A stretch of DNA of 22,559 nucleotides, from positions 344,179 to 366,737 of the forward strand of contig KQ482041.1 of the NCBI GenBank assembly GCA_001430745.1, written 5' to 3'. A program made the translations under genes and the position numbers. Numbering within the stretch: the stretch's first letter is position 1; each line of letters begins with the position of its first letter. This DNA comes from Auxenochlorella pyrenoidosa (taxonomy: Eukaryota; Chlorophyta; Trebouxiophyceae; Chlorellales; Chlorellaceae). The notes below the pieces were generated by a model that worked only from the letters and a program-made list of their open reading frames with translations, made no database searches and was not told the origin of the DNA. Shown in pieces: positions 11,090 through 20,934 of this stretch.

Positions 11090-11575
11090 GCTGTGACCGG
11101 GGTGCCGCAACCCGAGCCGCCTGGCCGCCCTGATTTTCCAGCCACGGGCAGCCATGTCAGAGCTGCACGCCTCGCTCCTGTGCCACGCCTCGTAAAGCAT
11201 GGCATTGAGCTGTAGTGCACACAAGTTGCGCTGCACGCAGCGGCTCAGCGTGGGCGAAGAGGGCACCCGGCAACTTTGGGTTCAAATGTGGAATTGTCAG
11301 GCATCGATTTCAACGTGCACAGAATGTGCAAAGCGCGCACGCGCGGCAAGGGATGGGAGCACACATATTGACAATGGCCATGTGCGAGGGCTGGTTGCCG
11401 ACTGGCCAGGCGTCTTCCCTGCCTTCTGCCGCCCTGTCTCTGCGGCCTGGAATCCTGCCCGCCCTGGCTCTGCTCGCCTGTACGACCCTGCCTTGCAGCA
11501 GACCGCGACACAGCACACCGCTGCAGGTGAGCTGCTTGCAGTTGGCTGCGGCCATCCACAGCACATAACCCCACG
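11090..11575. other. Convergent intergenic region, NOL11 / Nudix 3' ends
   Basis: These 486 bp lie between two stop codons that face each other. They should hold both 3' UTRs. I see no conserved ORF, RNA gene or TGTAA-type poly(A) motif in either direction. Confidence 0.6.
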
Positions 11576-13075
11576 TCACTGCTCCTGCCAGGGCCCCTCC
11601 AGTGCATCTGCCGCTGCCCGCAGCTGCTCCGCCAGTTCAGCCTGCACCCCTGCCTGGGCTGCCAGGTGGCGAAAGGCGGTGCGCACCACCAGCTTGTGGT
11701 CAAAGGCCAGGCGGGGCAGGCGGGGGATGGGGAACCACTGCGCCGCCTGCAAGCGATACGCGATGGAGGGGCGGGCCCAGTGACCGCAGGGGCAGCGCTG
11801 TGGCTGAGGCCGGGAGCGCACGCGCCTGGCTGGAGTCTGGCGTGCCCACTTAAGCAGCTCAAGCCGCAGGAGCGGCCAGCAGCACGGCCCCTCACACCGC
11901 ACGCACAGAACGCGGCCGCCCTGCGCCCCTCGCCTGCGCGTCGTCCGCTGCCTTCACCCCAAGCTCTGTGGAGGGGACCACGGCGCCGTAGGCCACGGTG
12001 ACGCACCAGCCGCGCGGGTCACGGCCCGGGTCGCCAAACGCCCCCACCTGCGCCGCCAAGGCAGCAGGCGCACGCGCACCAGGGGGGGGGCCATTTAGGT
12101 GGAGCCACGGGCAAGAGGAGCGCTCGCTCGCCGCCCCTGCTGGCTGCGCCAGGGGTGCATGCCCGGGTCTGGCCCCCAGGTGTGCAGAGTTTGTGGCAAG
12201 GCTGTGTAGTCAGGTGCGCCGCAGGAGCAGCCCCAAGTCCCTGGCGACCAGGGCTGCACCCTCGACACGAGTGGCCATCCAGGTGCGGACCACAGAGAGC
12301 GCTGGCAGGGCCCGAAGCATACCACCAGCTGCAGGCAAGCAGCCGCGCACGGCTGGCCCCCCAGGCCCTGCCGTCCAGTGCCGCCCAGCAGCTGCCACCT
12401 CGCCTGCGTCAGCAGCACTGCCGAGGGGTCCACGCTCGTCTCCTCCTGCAGCTCCCGCGCAGCCGCCACATCCAGCGGCTCGCCCTCGTCCACAAACCCG
12501 CCCGGCAGCGCCCACCGCCCCGCAAAGGGGTCGTGCTTGCGCTGCGCGGGCAGGAGGGCGTGTGCCGGGCGGGTGGGGCAGCGTGTAGACTGCAAGGCGC
12601 AGGCCTGCTCCACGGCATGGCACGGCACAGGCTGGGCTGCACCCAGAGCCCCGACTGAGGTGGCCAGCCTTCCTCGGCCAGGGCAGGCAGGGCGTGGTGA
12701 GCAGACAGCGGATTGCACACGGCAGCCTGGCTCGTGCGGTGCAGACAACGGGTTGCAGGCAGCAGCCTGGCCAATGAATGTGCATCAGCGCACCCTCTCC
12801 CCATGCGCCCACCTGGATGAGCAGCAGTTGTGGCAGGGTGTCACTGGGCGCAGCCACAATGACGGCATCCACCTGCAACAGCAGCTTGCAAAACTATGAT
12901 GTGCTTGACATACCAGGAGATGGTGCTGTGAGCTGCCAAGCAGTGTGTATGCTGCCAAGGGAGGCAGCCCGGGAGGCACCGTGGGGCGACCAGGTGGCTG
13001 GCAGGCGTGACGCACTGTGAGCGAGGGCCGGGGGTAGGGGTAGCTGAAGCTCCCCTTGCCCGTATCTCCTCCCAT
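11576..13075 (-). CDS. Nudix hydrolase (COG1051-like, ADP-ribose/NDP-X pyrophosphatase type)
   Basis: Nudix enzymes cleave nucleoside-diphosphate-X compounds using Mg2+. Exons (minus): 13075-13016, 12872-12813, 12541-12404, 12047-11934 and 11746-11576, all phase 0, for 180 residues. The N-terminal YPYPRPSLTVDAVIV and the WALPGGFVDEGE segment are typical of COG1051. The Nudix box spans residues 55-77: G55, E61, R69-E70 and E73-E74 are present, but the usual Gly before the last hydrophobic residue is Ser76. FGDPGRDPRGW follows the box, as in this subfamily, then DDAQAAQWFP and LAFDHK near the C-terminus. No clear targeting peptide is seen, so a cytosolic place is likely. Exons 3 and 4 seem to end at GC donors. 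The substrate cannot be read from the sequence; ADP-ribose is the family's usual one. Confidence 0.88.
11929..11934 (-). other. GC splice donor (Nudix intron 4), with an in-frame GT alternative
   Basis: The exon ends GCGCAG at 11934 and the intron begins GCGAGG. This gives the family pattern DDAQAAQWFP. A competing GT donor (GCG|GTGTGA, exon end 11898) is also in phase and would insert 12 residues. Confidence 0.6.
12399..12404 (-). other. GC splice donor (Nudix intron 3)
   Basis: The exon ends ACGCAG at 12404 and the intron begins GCGAGG. A GT five bases further on (AG|GTGGCA) would shift the phase and destroy the conserved FGDPGRDPRG of exon 4. The GC junction is therefore the only one that fits. 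Confidence 0.75.
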
Positions 13076-13493
13076 GCTGCTGGAGCTGGCGCTGCACGCA
13101 GAGGCCTGCGAACAAGGCAGCAGTGCATCAGTGGCGGCAGTGCAGCAGTGGCGGTGTCAGTGGCGGCAGCAGTGCACTGCATTGGTAGAGGCGGAAGCCG
13201 TGCTGTTGTCACCCGCTTCTCACCCTTTTATCGATGCCCAGTGCTGTCTGAGGCCTCTGCAACGTGGATCCCCGGGCGGAGGAGAGCAGCAGCGGCACAA
13301 GCAGGCGCAGGCGGCTGGACAGCAGAAGGGCCGAGGGCCTTGCCAGATGCATTGGACGGTTGATCGAAGGCAGGATTGCCGCACAACAGACAAACAAACT
13401 CCTTGCCATGGGAGATGCGGGCAAGTCTTGACAGTCTGGCGGGGCATGACAAGCACGAAAACCCTGTCGCAGTCGACTTTGCACTCTCCCGGC
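13076..13493. promoter_or_regulatory. Divergent intergenic region, Nudix / membrane-protein gene
   Basis: These 418 bp separate two start codons that face away from each other, so they should hold both 5' regions. A TTTTAT stretch (around 13227) is the only AT-rich patch. No coding segment or RNA gene was recognised. Confidence 0.45.
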
Positions 13494-14863
13494 ATGGCGC
13501 CGCTGGGCCTGCTGCGGGAGCTCGGCAAGGCAGTGCGGTGAGAACGGAGGGCAGTGCTCTTGGCTGTAGCGACGCCCTTTCGGGCCAGCGCACAACAGGC
13601 AGTTGCACCATGATACGAGCATACAATGCCGGGCTGCCTGCTGCAATTGTCCCCATCCGTCCTGCCGCTGCCGCTGCCGCTCGCGCCGCCGCCGCCGCTG
13701 CCGCCTCAGGACCTTTCTCTCCTGGGTGTGTGCGCACAGGGCGCTGGAAAAACGTGCTGCAACCGTCCTGGAAGTGGTGCAGCCTGGCCCTGCTGAGCTG
13801 AGCCAGCGCTGGCAGGCCGAAGCACGTGGCCGTGCTGCCGCCGCAGTGGAACGTGCGCTCGATAACTGGGAGGCGCTGGCATCGCAGACCCAGAACCCAA
13901 CCAGCGGGAGCAGCCTTCCGAGCAGCCCTCATAGTGAACACGGTGATAGGCCGCCAGCACAGCAGGCATGAGCGTAGCAGCACGGGCAGCGCTGCCCATG
14001 CCACTCGCTCCCTGCCAGGCCTGTAGCAGCACTGCGCCGCGGCATCTGGCGGCAGCACCTCCACCAAGCTCTCAACACTGCTGCACGCGGCCTCGAATAG
14101 GGGGCCATCCAGCGCCATCGGCATCCAGATGGCAGCACCAGGCAGGAACAACACTGGCAGCAGCGGCGTCAAGGGGCGCAGAGGCGCCAGCGCCGGCGCT
14201 GCCGGCTGGCGGGCTTGGGGCCTGGCCTGAGACGGCACGCGTGGCTCTTCGAACAGGCGCTTACATCACAGCACTTGGCCTCGCTGTGCTGGTGGCGCCT
14301 CTCGCCACATTTGGCTTGCTGTTCGATGCCAGGTGTGGAGTTTCCTAACAGGTCCTAACAGGAAGAATGTTTCGTGAAGCACTGCTGGGCGCTAGCCAGG
14401 CTGCACATGCCAGCTGCCCTAATCTGTCGCTCTGCCTGACTCCCGCCAGCTGCTGCTCTGCTGCTGCTGCTGCTGCTGCTGCTCCTGCTTCTGACCGTGC
14501 CTGCGCTAGCTACCAGGCTTCTGCGAGCCTGTTTCTAAGGCATGACGCCTTTGCCGCCGCACCCCCGCCTCCTGCAGCAGCGTGCCCCAGGGGTGGGTTC
14601 GCGTGGGCGGCGTGCTCATGACTCTGTTTGGCTCGTACTACCTGGGGGCAGCGCTGGATGATGCAGAGGGGCGGTATCCTCGTCACTTTTATGCCACCAC
14701 CATCCTCGGCCGGCTGGCGCTTTCGGCGGCGTTTGGAGCGCTGGTGGCGACGCGGCAGTGCCCGCCCGCCCTGCTGTGGCTGGCTGCAGCAAACGCAGCA
14801 AGCAGCGTCCTGCTCTGGCGTGCAGCAGCACGGCGTGCCGTGGCGGGAGTGCACTCTGAGTAG
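13494..14863 (+). CDS. Uncharacterised small integral membrane protein
   Basis: I do not recognise the family. Proposed exons are 13494-13537 (MAPLGLLRELGKAV), 13740-about 13966, about 14021-14332 and 14578-14863. Junctions 1-2 and 3-4 keep phase with GTGAGA and GTGTGG donors. Exon 2 encodes an amphipathic segment rich in Ala, Glu and Arg (ALEKRAATVLEVV...VERALDNWEALA). Exons 3 and 4 encode about four hydrophobic segments (around GAYITALGLAVLVAPLATFG, GGVLMTLFGSYYLGAAL, ILGRLALSAAFGALVA and LLWLAAANAASSVLLW), with a charged DDAEGRYPRHF loop. The exon 2-3 junction is unresolved. A phase-0 join needs a GC donor (CAG|GCATGA) and would make a 54-nt intron. Alternatively the ATG at 13968 begins a separate protein with a transit-peptide-like N-terminus. 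Presence of the gene is likely; the middle is uncertain. Confidence 0.6.
14458..14483 (+). repeat. CTG run in last intron of the membrane-protein gene
   Basis: About eight CTG units lie in the intron 14333-14577 on the sense strand. Confidence 0.95.
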
Positions 14864-15257
14864 CCACGACCCCATCAGATCCTGTCTCTGTTGTGTACAC
14901 CAAGCTGATCCTCCCTTCTGAATGCACGCCACAGCCTGCCTGGCTTGCAATCTGTTCCGACAATCACATTCTAGCATGCAATGTAACTGGTCGGGCATGG
15001 CATGACAGGAGGATGGTGTGTTGCGGAAAGAGCAGCAGTAAGTGGCCCCAGGAGCATGCGGCAGCTAGGACTGCAGTGCCGCTGGCACCTGGCTTCTGCT
15101 GCCCCCCTCTTACTGCTGTGGCCAGATCGCCTCAGGACCCTTCGTCAACCGTCTTTCCCTGGCAACGGCACGCGGAGACGGTCGTTTGGCAGGCCGCAGT
15201 CGCCAGCGCGGGCTGGGCTTGCGCAATTGACCTGGTCGGAGTTGCAAGAGATCAGAC
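14864..15257 (+). other. Intergenic region between two co-oriented genes
   Basis: These 394 bp hold the 3' UTR of the membrane-protein gene and the promoter/5' UTR of the translocator. The only element I can name is TGTAA at 14982-14986. Confidence 0.6.
14982..14986 (+). terminator. Putative green-algal poly(A) signal (TGTAA)
   Basis: TGTAA is the usual chlorophyte polyadenylation motif. This one lies 119 nt after the stop codon at 14863, within a normal 3' UTR distance. Confidence 0.5.
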
Positions 15258-15815
15258 ATGAAGGGCGAGGTCTTTGGTGCCATTATCAAGTGAGAGCCCG
15301 CAAGCAGTGGCAGTGCGACCTCTTGCACTGCCTGTTCGCTGCCGTCTTTGGGGGCGTGGCCCTCTTCTTGGACGACTCTGGAAGACGTCCAGCCTCGCAC
15401 AAACCGCCGCGGCAGCGCTTGCTGCTGCCGGCGCGGCGCCGTTGGCGGTGCCGGCGGAACACCAGGCACGGCGTTTGGCCTTGCAGGCTGCGCCTGACTT
15501 GTTCCCTTGGCTCTTTGTGCAGGGCCTACACGTTTGTGGTACTATGGATGGGCGTGTCGATCTCAGGTGCGGGTGCTGGCCGGCACGGGCCTCTGCTGGC
15601 AGAGTTGGTGGATTGGAACCACCCGCCTAATCCATTGTGACACTGCCTGATGATCCGTTTCACCTGCCTTCTCTGCGCTGCAGTCATTCTTTTTAACAAG
15701 TGGTGAGAAGGAGACCTCAACCAGATGGCATTGGCGTGCTGGCAATGACCTTTGGGTGCATGCGCACCGGCAGGCCGGGTCTTGGAAGCTGCTACGCTCT
15801 GTCTGTGCACCTTGC

Positions 15816-15848
<33 letters not shown>

Positions 15849-18012
15849 AAAATCTTGGGGAGTGCATCTGCCCGTCTCCTCAGACCAAATGCCACCTCCT
15901 GCTGTGCCCATCCGCCTGCACGACTCTCCGCCGCGCACTACTGCCCCGCTGCGCCCCCTCCCCCTGCCCCAGGCTGCTGGCCTACTCGGGCTTCCCCTTC
16001 CCCATTGCGCTGACCATGTGGCACATGACCTTCTGCTCCGTCGTGGGCTTTCTGTGCATCCGGGTGCTGGGCCTGGTGAAGAGCCACAACATGAGCGCGC
16101 GCGACTACATGCAGCGGGTGATGCCCATCGGCGTGCTCTACGCCGCCTCGCTCTGGCTCTCCAACTCCGCCTACCTCTACCTCTCCGTCTCCTTCATCCA
16201 AATGACCAAGAGCCTCATGCCGGGCCTGGTGTACGCCTCGGGCATCCTGCTGGGCACGGAGCAGTACCAGGTGTGTATGTGTGTGTGGGTAGGGGGGGGG
16301 GGGGGGCGCTGCGTGGTGCCCACACCGCACGGCCAAGGCCGGGCTGGGGAGGTGCCTGCGCGCGTCCGCGCCGCCCCCTCAATCCCATCCCAGGAGGTTG
16401 GCGCGGTTCCCCGGCAGCACCGCTGGCCCCTGCCGACCTGTGCTACGGCTGCCCCACCCGCAGTGCTCGTCGGCGGCCAACATGCTGCTCATCGCGTTTG
16501 GCGTGGTGGTGTGCGCGCTGGGGGAGGCCAACCTGGTGATCAAGGGCCTGGTGCAGCAGCTGGTGGCGCTGGTGTTCGAGGTGGGGCGGTGCTGCAGCCG
16601 GGGGGGAGGAAGCTGGGAGGCCGGGCATGCGCCTGGCTCTAGTCGGCAGGTGCTGGCATGTGTCGTAGCAGGGGGGCTTGCACGCTGCTTGCTGACAACA
16701 GCAGGGGTCTTCAGCCGAGCAGGGGACGTGCTGGGATCACAGGCCAGTGCAGCCCGCACGCGTTGGATGGCAGCGAGACCTGCACACCCCCGCCATCTCT
16801 CCTGTCCATCCCATGCCTCCGTCCCTCGCGCCCCGTTCCCGCAGGCGGCGCGGCTGACGCTGGTGCAGATCCTGATCAACGCGCGGGGCCTGGCCATGAA
16901 CCCGCTGCAGAGCCTGTACTACGTCTCCCCCGCCTGCCTGCTCTGCCTCTGCGTGCCCTTTGGTGAGCGCGGCGGGGCCGAATGGGAGGTGGCTCCTGCC
17001 GGCTGCTCTGCATGGCTGGGTGGGAGCAGGCAGGGGCGGGCTGCAGGAGGCAGGATCACGGCTCGGTGGCAGCGTTGCAGTTGGCAGCGCACACATGGCG
17101 CGTGCCCGCCCCCGGCTCTCCCGGCGCAGTGCTGGTGGAGGCGCGCCCCTTCTTCACCGAGCCGCCCGTCATGTACCCCTCTGTGTTCATCGCCAACGCG
17201 CTGGCCGCCTTTGCGCTCAACCTGGTGCGCCGGCGCAGCCAGGCACTGCATCGCACGCACACACACGCCCCTGCGCTGCACCTGTGCTTGCATTAGCTGC
17301 GCACTTGAGCGCCCGCCTCTGCGGCCGCTGCGCATGCCCTGGCTTACACCTGCCCGCCGACCTGCCTGCCCCCCCCCCCGGGCAGGCGGTGTTCCTGCTC
17401 ATTGGCAAGACGTCTGCGCTGACCATGAACATCGCGGGGGTGATCAAGGACTGGATGCTCATCTTCTTCTCCTACTCGGTCTTCCACGCCCCCGTGACGC
17501 GCCTCAACCTGTTTGGCTACCTGTTCTGCTGCACGGGGGTGGGCATCTACAACTGGCAGAAGCTGCAGGTGGGCCGGCCGTGCGCTGCTGCCGGCATGGT
17601 GCCGTCTGCAATGCCGCCGCCGCGCCGGAGCGTGCAGCACTTGCCGCTCTCGTGTGGGTAGCTGCCGGGGTGCATGCTGCATGGGGGCCGCTGGCCTGCG
17701 CCCCTGCAGGCCAGGTGTGTGCTTTGCTGCCTGGCACTGGCAGGGTTGCGTGCAGCTTGGCTCTGCCAGCAGAGCCTCCACAATTCTGCACCTTTCAGTG
17801 CACCTTACTCACCTGTTTGGCATCATCTCCATGCTCTTGGCCCCCTTTCGTGTGCGCAGTTGCTCAAAAAGAAGGCGCTGCAGAAGCAGCGTGAGGAGCT
17901 GGGCGGCAAGGGCGGGCCAGGCGACGCTGAAGCGCAACGGTTGCTGCCAAATGGCTCGGCCAATGGGGCCGGCAGCCCGCTTGGCTCTAAGAGCGAGGCC
18001 AGCAAGGCATGA
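15258..18012 (+). CDS. Sugar-phosphate/phosphate translocator (TPT family, DMT superfamily)
   Basis: Exons: 15258-15289, 15523-15566, 15684-15702, 15973-16270, 16464-16580, 16845-16962, 17130-17224, 17386-17568 and 17860-18012. Phases agree at every junction, for 352 residues, the normal size of the family. The protein resembles the plant At5g25400/At2g25520 group: [70 protein letters not shown] and [16 protein letters not shown]. Nine or ten membrane helices are expected. The C-terminus is a hydrophilic tail starting LLKKKALQK. There is no chloroplast transit peptide, so an endomembrane place is more likely than the plastid envelope. The substrate is unknown. Exon 3 is a 19-nt micro-exon. 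The ATG at 15258 leads in phase into the first GTGAGA donor. Confidence 0.92.
15817..15846 (+). repeat. CTG run in translocator intron 3
   Basis: Ten perfect CTG units lie in the intron 15703-15972 on the sense strand. Confidence 0.97.
16292..16306 (+). repeat. 15-G homopolymer in translocator intron 4
   Basis: A run of 15 G follows a GT-repeat stretch just inside the intron donor side. It is likely length-variable and prone to sequencing error. Confidence 0.9.
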
Positions 18013-18259
18013 GGCGGGTGCGGGCCATCATTGGGCCCAGTGCCCAGCCAGCCCGGCTTGCTCCCTGTTGCTTGTTGTGTTGTTCACTGCCAGGATGTTG
18101 CAGTTGCTATTGCTGCCTATTTGGCAGTGTGCCCTTGCTCCAAATTCAATGCTGATCTTTTTGAACACACAGAACTGCCCCCTGTACGTTTTGCTTTTAA
18201 CCCTGACCCGTCGGCAGCAAGGTTTGCCTCTGGGGACCACGTGGTGTAGATGGTGGTCC

Positions 18260-18296
18260 TGTCTGTGTGTCTCCAACAGTGGACACCACACAGACA
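18260..18296. repeat. Inverted repeat / hairpin downstream of the translocator
   Basis: TGTCTGTGTG (18260-18269) is the exact reverse complement of CACACAGACA (18287-18296), with a 17-nt loop. GTGTC/GACAC offers an overlapping inner pairing. It lies about 250 nt after the translocator stop and may be in the 3' UTR. The function is unknown. Confidence 0.6.
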
Positions 18297-18763
18297 CGAA
18301 CGTGCCAAACAGAGCGACCTCGATTGAAGGCTTCCAGCACAGAGCCACTTGCGGTGGGCAGATAGCAGAGCTTATTGTTGCCAGCGTGTTCCAGAAGTAA
18401 GCCAAAGCCGAGGACGCCATTATCGAGCCAGCAGCCTGCAGAGGCTGCACTGCACTGAGAATGCATGCTCCAGGGTGGGCAGGACTTGGGAGGCTCAGGA
18501 AGTGCAGGTAGTGTGTCAAGTGTGAAGACAACTTGATTTGCCCCCCTGGTGTGCATCTGCCCAAGCCACCCACTACCTAGGTGGGTTTGCATACTAAGGT
18601 CCCTCCGTTCACGCATGCACCACTGTGTACGCTGATCCTGCTGTATGCTTGCAGTGTCTAATCATGATAGAGCAAGGTGGTGAGGCAGCTGGGGAGATCA
18701 AAGCATGCAGACCGAGCGAAGGAGGGACACGAGCTAGAGAGAAAGCATGGCGGCAACGACGAG

Positions 18764-18768
18764 TTACA
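18764..18768 (-). terminator. Putative poly(A) signal (TGTAA) for bL32m
   Basis: TGTAA on the minus strand lies 59 nt past the bL32m stop codon. Motif and distance fit a chlorophyte poly(A) signal. Confidence 0.5.
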
Positions 18769-18826
18769 AGGGGCATGGGCCACATCACCAAGCAGCAGCG
18801 CCACATTGGCAGGCCGCGGCACAGGC

Positions 18827-19851
18827 TCACGCACTTGGCGTGTCAGGGCGGGCACGCAGGTTGAACGCCGGGCACTCCTCTTCGTCGCACTTTGAGGGCA
18901 CCGACTGCTGCTGGAAGACGCGCTGGCACTTGCTGCACTGCGCAACCACCTGCGGCATGAGGTGAGAGGGGTGGGCAGGGTCGCGATTGGGCACAGGGAG
19001 GCAAGCATGTGGGATGGCAGCAAACGTTCCCAGGAGCTGGCATTTGCTGCGTTGGGGCTGCACAGGGCAGCAGAGACGGGGTGCAGCTGCGTCGCATATG
19101 CGTACGAGGGACATGGATTTGTGGCACACGGGTACAACATGTGCTCTTGGCTACGTGCTGGCTTGAATCAGCTGGCATGCATGTGCGAGGGTGGTGCATG
19201 TCCACACATGCAAGCTTCGTGCAAACAGTGTGTGCAACCATTGAGTGTCTGATCTCCACAGCGCGCTGTGCAACAGCAAGCTCGAGCGATGACATGTGAA
19301 TCGAGGTGCTGCTCGCACCGGCACAAAACGGATGTACTTGGTGGCGTTGCGATTGCCCCTCCGGTGTGGCGAAACCTGCAGTCAGTGACGAAACCCGAGG
19401 TTAGTAGGCAACGTGGGCGCACCGGTACAGAGGTGCAGACCAAGCCGGCATGCACAGCCAAATGCCAGCGATGGAGAGCAGGGGACCCTGCTCCTTGCGT
19501 GCTCAGCCGCGCCCCCAACTTCCCTATAAAACAGCCAGGAAACACGCAAGAACCTCTGTACGAGAGTATGTCATGAGCATCCAAACAAACGTGATCAGGC
19601 AGGCACACCTTTTTCTTGGGCGCTGCAAGCAGCTGCGCGTCGGCAAGCGAGGACGGCAGCAGGCCGGCAAGCTGCTGCCACCCTAGCGCTGCCGCAGGAA
19701 CTGCCGCTTCAGTTGGCGCACTCCTCCACCAGCTGCCCATCACGAGGCTGGAGAAGCTGCTGCTTTGCTGCAGCGCACAGCCGGCTGGCCCTTGGGCGCC
19801 AAACTGCTGCAGGCTGACGAGCTGTGTTGCTCTCCTAAGTGCCGACTGCAT
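18827..19851 (-). CDS. MRPL32: Mitochondrial large-subunit ribosomal protein bL32m
   Basis: Exons (minus): 19851-19609, 19375-19319 and 18949-18827, all phase 0, for 140 residues. The first about 75 residues are rich in Ser, Ala, Gln and Arg with few acidic residues (MQSALRRATQLVSLQQ...), as in a mitochondrial presequence. The mature part starts near AAPKKK (76-81), the bL32 hallmark, and continues VSPHRRGNRNATKYIRFVP (82-100). The zinc site follows: C105-S-K-C108, then C121 and C126. The second Cys pair is CX4C, unlike the CX2C typical of bacterial bL32. Organelle choice (mitochondrion, not plastid) rests on the presequence and on plastid rpl32 commonly being plastid-encoded in this group. 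The gene is divergent from NDUFB7. Confidence 0.85.
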
Positions 19852-20269
19852 GGCGGCTGCAAGAAATGTGCTAAAAAGGGGAACACGACAGCAGGATGTG
19901 CGCGAGGAAACGGGAAGCGCCCAGGTGTGAATCAGGCAGCCCTTGTGGCGTACAGATGTGCTAAATTCAATCTGCAGAGTTCGTGGAATTGCTGTGTTGC
20001 AGCCCTGCACTCCCTCGCTGCTGGGCCATGCTGCGCCCCCGGCGTTGCCTGAAGGCCCCCTGGTCCCTGTGCGAGCTGAGGATCGCGATCGGAAAGCTGC
20101 CAATAACACTCAGACAGCAGTGTGGACGGTTTCTCGCAGTCAGCAGCGAGTTTAGCAACTGAGCTGCGCCCAAGCAGTGCGGCAAGACCCGGCGGGCCTT
20201 GCGTCAGGCCTCTATTGGGTTTCCACATCTCGGTTCTCGTGCGTCGACCAGAGAGGCGGCTGCAGGGCA
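19852..20269. promoter_or_regulatory. Divergent intergenic region, bL32m / NDUFB7
   Basis: These 418 bp separate the start codons of two nuclear genes for mitochondrial proteins. A shared promoter is possible. No specific element or coding segment was recognised. Confidence 0.45.
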
Positions 20270-20934
20270 ATGGCTGGGGGCGAGCCGCAAATGAAGGCGA
20301 CTGTGGTGAGCATCGACTGCACGAAATGTGGCATTAGCTATGACTGCAGCGATCCGTAGCGCGCAGGGCTTGCTGGGAGCCCCACCGCTCGCCGCTGCCG
20401 CTGCTGCTGCCACAGTTTGCACTGCACTGCCAACCCTGCCCGTCCTGGCTTGCATTCTGGCCATGAGCTCAGCCCACGACACACACATGACTGACCTGTA
20501 GGAGGAGATGGCGGCGGGCAACATTGACATGGTGTCGCGCGATTTCTGCGCGCATGTGCTGCTCAAGCTCAACGAGTGCAGGTAAGCCCGCCCATCCTCA
20601 CTGCTCACCTCTGCAGCATGCTCGCCTGGTGGCCCCCAACCGCCACTCTGCAGTGCTGCACACACCTGCTCTGCGTGTCCGCTGCCCAGCTTGAGGTTCC
20701 AGACCTGCCAACCGTTGTCCCTTTGCCCGCTCCCGCTCCTCCTGTGCCCAGCGCGCCGTTCGGTGTTCTAACATCCCTGCCCGTCCCTTCCTGCGCTGGG
20801 CTGCCCCCGCCTGCAGGCGCGCCAGCATGTACGTGCCCTGGAAGTGCGAGCACGAGCGCCACGAGTACGAGCTGTGCCAGTACAAGGACTACAAGCGGCG
20901 CGTCGCCGCCGCAGCCGCGGAGCAGGGCGCGTGA
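20270..20934 (+). CDS. NDUFB7: NADH:ubiquinone oxidoreductase (complex I) subunit NDUFB7/B18
   Basis: This is an accessory subunit of mitochondrial complex I on the intermembrane-space face of the membrane arm. Exons: 20270-20305, 20502-20581 and 20817-20934, in phase, for 77 residues. The twin CX9C motif is intact: C28/C38 and C49/C59. In this family it forms two disulfides in a helical hairpin through Mia40-type import, so no cleaved presequence is expected. VPWKCEHERHEYELC is close to the plant form. At 77 residues it is shorter than plant (about 100) and human (137) versions, having lost the C-terminal charged tail. MAGGEPQMKATV is the short N-terminus, and the ATG joins in phase to a GTGAGC donor. 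Confidence 0.93.

Larger units (their letters stand above)
18013..18826. other. Convergent intergenic region, translocator / bL32m
   Basis: These 814 bp lie between two stop codons that face each other. Base composition is less GC-rich than in the genes. The region holds a hairpin (18260-18296) and a minus-strand TGTAA (18764-18768). No conserved ORF was found. Confidence 0.6.

Noticed and set aside
13228..14238. 336-codon minus-strand open frame opposite the membrane-protein gene
   Set aside because: The opposite strand has phase-consistent exons with hydrophobic, protein-like content. This frame reads as compositional noise.
14893..15261. 122-codon plus-strand ORF upstream of the translocator
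   Set aside because: It overlaps the translocator start in another frame, contains the TGTAA signal and has no recognisable domain.
15645..15660. TGATGAT as a further C box in a translocator intron
   Set aside because: No CTGA box D or terminal stem downstream before the splice acceptor.
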